In this document: in pieces, positions 1-4,733 of the stretch
Position numbering within the stretch: position 1 is the stretch's first letter
Layout of the letters: each line of letters begins with the position of its first letter
Assembly: GCA_032251045.1 (NCBI GenBank)
Contig: JAVVEW010000072.1
Location: 1-9,101, forward strand
Source: JAVVEW01 sp032251045
GTDB taxonomy: Bacteria; Pseudomonadota; Gammaproteobacteria; Methylococcales; Methylomonadaceae
DNA: 9,101 bases
Reading direction: 5' to 3'
Notes under the pieces: generated by a model
Seen by the model: only the letters and a program-made list of their open reading frames with translations
The model's database searches: none
What the model was told of the DNA's origin: nothing
Made by a program: the position numbers and the translations under genes

Positions 1-71
1 TGACTGGCCTCTTCGCCAAAGGCTTTTTTGAAACCAAAGTCGGTGAATAAGTTGATGTACTTTTCTTTCAT
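1..71 (-). CDS. Rpn family / PD-(D/E)XK nuclease transposase, N-terminal fragment (runs off the left edge)
   Basis: Only the first 23 codons are inside the window, read leftward from ATG at 71-69. The peptide begins MKEKYINLFTDFGFKKAFGE. This is the characteristic N-terminus of the Rpn/PDDEXK_2 recombination-promoting nuclease or putative transposase family, in which a short 'TDxxFKxxFG' block opens the protein. The catalytic PD-(D/E)XK residues would lie beyond the edge, so activity and completeness cannot be judged. No strong Shine-Dalgarno sequence is visible; an AGG sits close to the ATG. The gene is co-oriented with the arsS operon and starts 88 bp after arsS ends, but it is probably an unrelated mobile-type gene. 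The family call rests on recognising a short motif. Confidence 0.6.
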   Translation of the reverse strand, partial: MKEKYINLFTDFGFKKAFGEEAS

Positions 72-95
72 GACCTAGGGCAGGACAGTAACACG

Positions 96-107
96 AGACT
101 TAAGTCT
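96..107. promoter_or_regulatory. 12-bp perfect palindrome upstream of the Rpn gene
   Basis: AGACTTAAGTCT is a perfect 12-bp palindrome lying 25 bp upstream of the Rpn-type start codon and 53 bp beyond the arsS stop. Its position would suit an operator or a dyad in a short 5' leader. No convincing -35/-10 pair was found beside it, and it has no T-tract, so it is not a rho-independent terminator. The function is a guess. Confidence 0.25.
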
Positions 108-159
108 AGCATGGGAGCATGTAGGCTTCTTTCTGACTTCGGTTATTGCCACCATAATC

Positions 160-1152
160 TCATGCCGGCCTTGCCATCAAAGATGGATTATCTGTTTTGC
201 GCAACACGCCCGTGCAACTAGAGCCTTGTCCTGCGGTGCAACCATAACAATGCTGGCCTACGACGATGGCGTCCGACAAAACGTCGGCAAGGTCAAGCAA
301 CTCGGTCACATGCCGCACTGCACCGCCGGCAGGCAAATTCAGCATCTGATTAAAATCACAATCATAAACATAACCACGCCAGTCGATACTGAGCAGGCTT
401 TTGCACATCACCTGCTCGAGATTGGCAGCCTGGTAAGCGTTTTTCAGCAAGTCAAGATAGGCATGAAATTGTTGCTGCGCCCACAATACCGCACCAAAAC
501 GTTGAATGGGCATGTTGGTGATGACATACAGGCGGTTGAATTCCAGCTCGAAATGCTCGCGCAGGAACTGCCGGTAAGCGTGTTCCAATTCGGTCTGCGC
601 CGGCGGCAGCACCGCACTTTGCGGGTTATACACCAGATTCAGCAACAGTCCGGAATCCGGTTGGCCATAGCCTAACGCATTCAGTTGCTTCAGCCCGGCT
701 ATGGATGCCGTAAACACGCCTTTGCCGCGCTGCTTATCGACATTCTCTTCCAGATAACACGGCAAGGACGCGATTAATTCGACCTGCTGCTCGGCTAAAA
801 ACCGGGCGGTGTCCTGATAGCCTGGCTCGACCAGAATGGTAGGGTTCAGGCGATCCAACACCGTCAACCCTTGCGCACGCGCCTCGGTGACTAACCAGCG
901 AAAATCCGGGTTCATTTCCGGCGAGCCGCCGGTTAAATCCAGGGTGCTCACCGACCATCGCGCCGCTAAATCCAGCACTGTGCGCATGGTGTCACGGTGC
1001 ATCATCTCGGTTCGTTTCGGCCCGGCGTTAACATGGCAATGTGTGCAGCTTAAGTTACACAAATAACCTAAATTCACTTGCAAGGTAGTCACCCGGTCGC
1101 GCCGAATGGCCGGAAAATCAGTATTCAGTAATAACGGTCTAAGATCACGCAT
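160..1152 (-). CDS. arsS: Arsenosugar biosynthesis radical SAM protein ArsS
   Basis: This 330-residue protein belongs to the ArsS family (radical SAM domain followed by a Cys-rich DUF3641-type tail). The radical SAM [4Fe-4S] motif CX3CX2C is C32, C36, C39 in 'LGYLCNLSCTHCHVNAGP'. It is followed by the SAM-contacting GGSPE at 75-79. The C-terminal third carries C250, C265, C302, C305 and C313, as expected for auxiliary cluster ligands. In the family, ArsS acts after ArsM and is thought to transfer a 5'-deoxyadenosyl group from SAM to methylated arsenic, giving a dimethylarsinoyl-adenosine intermediate of arsenosugars. The start ATG (1152-1150) fits the usual family N-terminus. It lies 7 bp after the stop of the preceding transferase gene and has no clear Shine-Dalgarno, which suggests translational coupling. 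It is the last gene of the operon; no terminator hairpin is evident downstream. Length and motifs look intact. Confidence 0.92.
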   Translation of the reverse strand: MRDLRPLLLNTDFPAIRRDRVTTLQVNLGYLCNLSCTHCHVNAGPKRTEMMHRDTMRTVLDLAARWSVSTLDLTGGSPEMNPDFRWLVTEARAQGLTVLDRLNPTILVEPGYQDTARFLAEQQVELIASLPCYLEENVDKQRGKGVFTASIAGLKQLNALGYGQPDSGLLLNLVYNPQSAVLPPAQTELEHAYRQFLREHFELEFNRLYVITNMPIQRFGAVLWAQQQFHAYLDLLKNAYQAANLEQVMCKSLLSIDWRGYVYDCDFNQMLNLPAGGAVRHVTELLDLADVLSDAIVVGQHCYGCTAGQGSSCTGVLRKTDNPSLMARPA

Positions 1153-1159
1153 GGGAAGG

Positions 1160-1822
1160 TCAGGTCAAGTTTTCCAGCCACTGCAACAACTGCTGTTGGG
1201 CGGGTACACGGCAGGGTAGCCGATCAAGTGTTGGCCGCAAATGCTGCAAATCCGGCCATTCATCGACATCGTTCAAAACCGGCAATAACACCGGCGCTTG
1301 CGGCAAACCGGCCAGAAACTGCGCCCCGGTATCAGGCTGACTGTAACGCACCGCGATCCAAAGCGCCTCCGGTACCGGGCAATTGCCGCCAAACAACCAA
1401 AAACCGCCATCGTCGCTTGGCCCATAAACATAAGCCGGAACCGGGCTAGCCAAATGTGCCAGTGCCGCTGTCAGCACCTCGGGTTGCACTTGCGGCACAT
1501 CGGCACCAATTAACAGCACTGCGCCATGCCGAGCCAGTAAGTGTTGATAAATATGGCGCATTCTAAGGCCCAAGCCACCCTCTCCTTGCCAAAGCGTAGG
1601 CCAGGCCTGCCACAATGTATGCTGCTGCGCCTTAGCTTCCGCCACCGCGAAATAACCGTCGCCACCCTGATTCACCAGCGCGGCCTCAGTCACCTCATAC
1701 ACGCAACGGGCCGCCAGGATATGAAACTGTTCGGCCTGTGCGGCGCCAATATGTCGGGCCAGCCGGGTTTTCAGCGGCGACAAGCCCGGGGTTTTGACGA
1801 ACAACGCCAGCGCAGGTTTCAT
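1160..1822 (-). CDS. TIGR04282 family arsenosugar biosynthesis transferase (DUF2064, CofC-like)
   Basis: This 220-residue cytosolic protein is of the DUF2064/TIGR04282 family (formerly 'rSAM/selenodomain-associated transferase 1'), a nucleotidyl/glycosyltransferase-like fold related to CofC. Visible family blocks are an N-terminal strand plus KTPGLSPLKTRLA (10-22), GADVP (106-110, the acidic metal/nucleotide site), PSDDGGFWLFG (135-145) and a DVDEWPDL block (185-192). I chose ATG at 1822-1820 because 'MKPALALFVKTPG' is the family start. It also forms an ATGA overlap with the stop of the upstream glycosyltransferase, which is strong evidence for coupling. An in-frame ATG 23 codons upstream would overlap that gene needlessly. 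The substrate is not established. Position between arsM and arsS genes suggests a late step on the arsenic-nucleoside or arsenosugar, which is an inference from context. Confidence 0.88.
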   Translation of the reverse strand: MKPALALFVKTPGLSPLKTRLARHIGAAQAEQFHILAARCVYEVTEAALVNQGGDGYFAVAEAKAQQHTLWQAWPTLWQGEGGLGLRMRHIYQHLLARHGAVLLIGADVPQVQPEVLTAALAHLASPVPAYVYGPSDDGGFWLFGGNCPVPEALWIAVRYSQPDTGAQFLAGLPQAPVLLPVLNDVDEWPDLQHLRPTLDRLPCRVPAQQQLLQWLENLT

Positions 1823-2484
1823 CGGTTGGCACAGGCTTTTAAGGTTTGCCACAGCGTTAAGCCAATATGCTTGGCGGTGGTTGGCAGCCATCCATGCTGT
1901 TGATAACGGCGGGCGCTGGTGATGATCGCCGCGTCAAGCTCAGTCAAGCGCAGCCCCAAGGCTTTACCGCGCACCACCCACTCCAAATCCTCGCCGCGGC
2001 CAAAATCGGCACGAAAGCCGCCAACACGGCGAAAATCATCGCGATGCAGCAACAAGCCCTGGTCGCCAAACGGCAAGCCAGGCCAGCGCGAACGCAGATT
2101 GGCCGCCCAGGCATTCAGCCACATCAAATTTGGCCCATCCTCGGCAAAACGCAGGCCAAAATAGCCCAGGCGACCAGGCCCGTTCTGGCAGAAACGCTCA
2201 AGTTCAAGAAGTGCCCGGGTACTGAAGCGGCTGTCGGCATGGACAAACCACAACCACTCGCCCAGTGCTGCCGATGCACCATGATTCAACTGCACCGCCC
2301 GGCCCTGTGCGCCCTGCAGCCAACGCACATCGGAAGGTAAAGCCAGGTTATCCGGTACAGGCTGGCAGCCAACCAGGAGCCGTTCCAGCAATACATCCTC
2401 GGCGCCGTCTGAATCAGCCAACACACCGGCAAACGCCCCATCTCCCGGCCCGACCGGTACAATCAGGCTGACCTGGGCGGTCAC
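1819..2484 (-). CDS. TIGR04283 family arsenosugar biosynthesis glycosyltransferase (GT2-like)
   Basis: This 221-residue GT-A-fold glycosyltransferase is of the TIGR04283 family ('rSAM/selenodomain-associated transferase 2'). Family blocks seen are GRAVQLN (61-67), FVHADSR (80-86, the metal-binding DxD-like site), PFGDQG (138-143), EDLEW (165-169, likely catalytic acidic pair) and SARRY (190-194). The start codon is GTG at 2484-2482, directly abutting the TAG stop of arsM (TAGGTG), so translation is probably coupled. The end overlaps the next gene by 4 bp (ATGA). One oddity is that the N-terminal nucleotide-binding part is unusual. It opens VSLIVPVGPGDGA and lacks the DGGSTDG-like block normally found near residue 40 of GT2 enzymes, although overall length is normal. 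It probably glycosylates an arsenic-containing intermediate; donor and acceptor are unknown. Confidence 0.87.
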   Translation of the reverse strand: MTAQVSLIVPVGPGDGAFAGVLADSDGAEDVLLERLLVGCQPVPDNLALPSDVRWLQGAQGRAVQLNHGASAALGEWLWFVHADSRFSTRALLELERFCQNGPGRLGYFGLRFAEDGPNLMWLNAWAANLRSRWPGLPFGDQGLLLHRDDFRRVGGFRADFGRGEDLEWVVRGKALGLRLTELDAAIITSARRYQQHGWLPTTAKHIGLTLWQTLKACANR

Positions 2485-3531
2485 CTAACAACAAGCCGCG
2501 CCGGAGTCGAGTTCGGCGCGACTATTGGGCGGCATGCAGTCAAACAAGCCAAAATGGGTGGATTTATCGCCTAACAGCTGAAAATGCCGGCCATAGCGCG
2601 AATGCTGCAACATGTCGGCGGTATTGCCGCAGACCCTGAGCGGCTTGCCGGTTTCAAAATGATGATGATCATCCAGATCGAAGCCGTGTTTATGTTCGGG
2701 GATGCTGCCCTGGTAAATGGCCAGCTGACCAAAATCCTCGCAGCGATCTTCCAAAGGCATTTTGAAAGCACGCACGGTCACAGAACGAAACTTGACCATG
2801 CCGATTTTATCGATGACCTCAGGGTCTTCCAGCGCGATAGGATTTTGTTTGACCACGCGCATATCCGGACAGCCCAAATCCTGCAGCAGCCTGCGAAAAT
2901 CCTCCCAATACAACGCACCTGCCAAACATTCGCCAAACAATACCGGGTCATGACGCAAGGCTTTAGGAATTCTGCGGTCGGCATAAACATCGGAGAAATA
3001 CAATTCGCCGCCTGGCTTCAGCACGCGGAAAATTTCGCTCAGCACACGCGGCTTGTCCGGCGACAGATTGACTACACAATTGGACACCACCACATCAATA
3101 CTGTTATCGGCAATATCAAGACCATGCAAATCTTCAATATAACCGTGCTTGAAGGTCACATTGGCCTTCTGATAACCATAACGCTGGGTATGCCATTCCA
3201 AATGACTTTGCGCCACCTCAAGCTGAGCCTCGGTCATATCCACGCCGATTACATGCCCGGACTCACCCACCAGACGCGATAATAAATAACAATCACGCCC
3301 GGAACCACAGCCTAAGTCCAGTACGGTCAAACCTTCCAAAAGCGGCGGCAACGGCGAACCACAACCATAAAACCGAGCAATCACATCAGGGTGCAAATCG
3401 GCAAGCAGGTTCTTCAAATAGCCTGGCATGGCGTCCAGGGTACAGCAGGCGCTGGTTTTCAAATCCTGGCTGGATTTCAGCACCTGACCATAATAATCGC
3501 GCACGGATTCAGATAGAGCGAGATCAGTCAT
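2485..3531 (-). CDS. arsM: Arsenite S-adenosylmethionine methyltransferase ArsM (arsenosugar type)
   Basis: This 348-residue cytosolic SAM-dependent methyltransferase should methylate trivalent arsenic in successive steps, providing the methylated arsenic used by ArsS. The SAM-binding motif I is VLDLGCGSGRD at 70-80 with the acidic GVDM at 96-99. Candidate As(III)-binding cysteines follow the ArsM pattern: C29/C30 near the N-terminus, C57 (YGCGSP), C152 (SNCVVNLSPDK) and C202 (GECLAGALYW). A second domain follows, and the protein ends in a vicinal Cys pair (C347-C348), often seen in bacterial ArsM proteins. The ATG at 3531-3529 was chosen because TAAGGA (3539-3544) lies 7 nt upstream and the N-terminus matches the family. 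An in-frame ATG 22 codons earlier falls inside the anti-sigma gene and lacks this support. The gene follows the anti-sigma gene by 19 bp and abuts the glycosyltransferase gene. Confidence 0.93.
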   Translation of the reverse strand: MTDLALSESVRDYYGQVLKSSQDLKTSACCTLDAMPGYLKNLLADLHPDVIARFYGCGSPLPPLLEGLTVLDLGCGSGRDCYLLSRLVGESGHVIGVDMTEAQLEVAQSHLEWHTQRYGYQKANVTFKHGYIEDLHGLDIADNSIDVVVSNCVVNLSPDKPRVLSEIFRVLKPGGELYFSDVYADRRIPKALRHDPVLFGECLAGALYWEDFRRLLQDLGCPDMRVVKQNPIALEDPEVIDKIGMVKFRSVTVRAFKMPLEDRCEDFGQLAIYQGSIPEHKHGFDLDDHHHFETGKPLRVCGNTADMLQHSRYGRHFQLLGDKSTHFGLFDCMPPNSRAELDSGAACC

Positions 3532-3538
3532 CACAGTT

Positions 3539-3544
3539 TCCTTA
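3539..3544 (-). promoter_or_regulatory. Shine-Dalgarno sequence of arsM
   Basis: TAAGGA on the minus strand, 7 nt before ATG at 3531. It decides the arsM start against the longer in-frame ATG at 3597, and it is among the strongest ribosome binding sites in this operon. Confidence 0.75.
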
Positions 3545-3550
3545 GCAAAA

Positions 3551-3820
3551 TCATTTTGTTTCAGTATCTTGGGTTTGTTGGTGGAGTTTTTCGGCAATAC
3601 GCTGCTTGCTTTGTTCAGACAGTCGGGCGCTATCGGACAACAAGCGATCCTGAGTGTCGATGCGCTTAAAACCTTGGCGCAACAAGCGTAAATCCTGGCG
3701 ATAATCCCGGCATAGCTTACACATCAACAAGTGGCTGCCCAGCGCCATGCGTTCCCGAAAGGTTAACTTGGCGTCCAATGCTTTCGAGGCCAGCTGGCTG
3801 GCTTGTTTACAGGTCAACAT
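3551..3820 (-). CDS. Small zf-HC2 zinc-finger protein, putative anti-sigma factor
   Basis: This 89-residue soluble protein has the zinc-binding anti-sigma (ZAS, zf-HC2) signature: C4, then H30-x3-C34-x2-C37. A basic, helical C-terminal half (about 40-89) is rich in Arg, Lys and Gln. There is no membrane segment, so it would be a cytoplasmic anti-sigma of the RsrA/ChrR-N type. It sits 24 bp after the sigma factor gene and 19 bp before arsM, the usual arrangement for a sigma/anti-sigma pair. The expected role is to bind and inhibit the sigma factor encoded upstream until a signal disturbs the zinc site. Three Cys in the finger make thiol-reactive As(III) an attractive signal, but that is inference. 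The start ATG at 3820 has only a weak Shine-Dalgarno. It could instead be a zinc-finger protein of other function; the pairing makes anti-sigma the best call. Confidence 0.78.
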   Translation of the reverse strand: MLTCKQASQLASKALDAKLTFRERMALGSHLLMCKLCRDYRQDLRLLRQGFKRIDTQDRLLSDSARLSEQSKQRIAEKLHQQTQDTETK

Positions 3821-3844
3821 ATCGGCGCTTAACTTTATTAAGAT

Positions 3845-4417
3845 TTAGTCACGGGTAAATCCTTGTTGATGCAAACACTGGCGCAATAGCGCACGCGTTC
3901 GCGACATGATTACCCAAAAATTATTCAAGGTGGAAATATTCAACATCTGACAAATATCCTCACTGTCCAGGCCTTCGACTTCTCGCAGCACAAACAACTG
4001 CGCCATACGCTCGGGAAGTCTGTCCAGACAGGTCTGCATCGCGGCCACAAATTGTGTCTGCTCCAACAGCTGCTCAGGCTTTGACCAGGACGACACTGCA
4101 GAGGCCTCCCAGGCGCCATCCGAGTCAAATAATCCATTATCCAGATTGGGCAGCATGGTTTCGTCGAAGGCCTGGGTCTTATCGCTGGCCTGCTTTCGGT
4201 AATGATCGACAATCTTATGCCGCAAAATACCCACCAACCAGGTTTGTTCAGCGGCCTTGCCGGCATAATTATCTTTCGCCTTCAATGCCGCCAATAATGT
4301 CTCCTGAACCAAGTCTTCAGCGACATAACCATCCCTGACCCTGGCCAGGGCAAAACGATATAACACATTGCCATACCGCTCCAACCAGACTTCAGGCGCG
4401 CTTAATTGGTGCACCAT
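3845..4417 (-). CDS. Sigma-70 family RNA polymerase sigma factor (ECF-like)
   Basis: This 190-residue protein has the two-domain layout of ECF sigma factors. Region 2 spans about 14-76 (RFALARVRDGYVAEDLVQET, then TWLVGILRHKIVDHYRK for -10 recognition). A linker runs 77-119. Region 4 spans about 120-182 (LPERMAQLFVLREVEGL, then an HTH ending ISTLNNFWVIMSRTRALL, for -35 recognition). It should direct RNA polymerase to specific promoters, probably including its own operon. I placed the start at ATG 4417-4415 because GAGGAG (4427-4432) lies 9 nt upstream. A TTG two codons earlier is too close to that site. It is the first gene of the minus-strand arsenosugar operon, with a zf-HC2 protein directly downstream. 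Sigma-factor identity is secure; the ECF subgroup and target promoters are not known. Confidence 0.9.
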   Translation of the reverse strand: MVHQLSAPEVWLERYGNVLYRFALARVRDGYVAEDLVQETLLAALKAKDNYAGKAAEQTWLVGILRHKIVDHYRKQASDKTQAFDETMLPNLDNGLFDSDGAWEASAVSSWSKPEQLLEQTQFVAAMQTCLDRLPERMAQLFVLREVEGLDSEDICQMLNISTLNNFWVIMSRTRALLRQCLHQQGFTRD

Positions 4418-4426
4418 TGCCAAAAA

Positions 4427-4432
4427 CTCCTC
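4427..4432 (-). promoter_or_regulatory. Shine-Dalgarno sequence of the sigma factor gene
   Basis: GAGGAG on the minus strand lies 9 nt ahead of ATG at 4417 and only 3 nt ahead of an alternative TTG at 4423. It therefore favours the ATG. Confidence 0.7.
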
Positions 4433-4454
4433 AATAAACTAGGGTTAGTTCGGC

Positions 4455-4490
4455 ATTCTATCTGATTCACCGGGCATTAGCGATTGCCCG
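4455..4490 (-). promoter_or_regulatory. Candidate promoter/operator of the sigma-arsenosugar operon
   Basis: On the minus strand TAGAAT (4460-4455) matches the sigma70 -10 hexamer at five of six positions and lies about 38 bp before the sigma gene ATG. At 17-bp spacing the -35 position reads TCGCTA, only three of six, so an activator or a different sigma factor may be involved. Immediately upstream, covering the -35 region, is an inverted repeat at 4471-4490 with perfect 6-bp arms (CGGGCA / TGCCCG) and an 8-nt centre. That is a plausible operator position. No clear ECF-type GGAAC-like -35 with matching -10 was found close to the gene. Confidence 0.35.
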
Positions 4491-4524
4491 ATAACGTCAG
4501 CGTTCACAGTCGTAAAGGTGCAAA

Positions 4525-4574
4525 CCTCTTTTGGCAAGGGGCTTTTTACCAGCCTCCCCTCTTTGGCAAAGGGG
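4525..4574. repeat. Two tandem related imperfect palindromes (CTTTGGCAAAG-type)
   Basis: Positions 4525-4541 and 4556-4574 share a core of a C/T-rich arm, TTTGGCAA and a run of G; the second is cccctctttggcaaagggg, an imperfect hairpin with a 2-nt bulge. They resemble the CCCCCTTT/AAAGGGGG palindrome at 6397-6417 in this same window, which suggests a dispersed intergenic repeat family. Family membership is judged by eye only. Confidence 0.45.
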
Positions 4575-4672
4575 ATCTTAGGCCGGCACTGGCCAAATCC
4601 GCTGTCAGGATAAGGTCTGTCGCACGTCTAATGCGAAACTTACAGTGCGCCCGACAAGCGCTGATAACCCTC

Positions 4673-4702
4673 GCCGATTTTGGATCTAACAACAAAATCG
4701 GC
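4673..4702. promoter_or_regulatory. Perfect 9-bp inverted repeat before the glutamate-synthase-like gene
   Basis: GCCGATTTT (4673-4681) and AAAATCGGC (4694-4702) are exact reverse complements separated by 12 nt. The element ends 31 bp before the ATG at 4734. No T-tract follows on either strand, so it is not a standard intrinsic terminator. It may be a repressor/activator operator, or a stem in the mRNA leader influencing expression of the downstream gene. Confidence 0.5.
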
Positions 4703-4733
4703 ACTCTGTTTCCTTACCACCAACCTCAAAACC

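Larger units (their letters stand above)
4424..4733. other. Divergent intergenic region between sigma gene and FMN/Fe-S oxidoreductase gene
   Basis: About 310 bp without a convincing gene separates two divergent genes, so it should hold promoters for both. Starting at the sigma side it contains the candidate promoter and 6-bp inverted repeat (4455-4490). Two related G/C-rich hairpin sequences follow (4525-4541 and 4556-4574), then a perfect 9-bp inverted repeat (4673-4702). On the plus strand TCTAAT at 4627-4632 resembles a -10 hexamer, with CTGTCA at 4602-4607 as a poor, widely spaced -35; I give this little weight. Short open frames here have no recognisable product. Confidence 0.6.

Noticed and set aside
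226..675. Plus-strand open frame (149 codons) opposite arsS
   Set aside because: Antisense to the well-supported radical SAM gene; composition reflects the complement of that gene.
1823..1891. Longer start for the DUF2064 transferase (23 extra residues)
   Set aside because: The family N-terminus begins at the ATG at 1822, which also forms an ATGA overlap with the upstream stop.
2584..3282. Long plus-strand open frame (232 codons) opposite arsM
   Set aside because: It lies entirely antisense to a gene with clear catalytic motifs; its translation has no recognisable family blocks and no ribosome binding site supports it.
3532..3597. Longer arsM start (22 extra residues)
   Set aside because: The extension overlaps the anti-sigma gene and is unlike family N-termini; TAAGGA positions the start at 3531.
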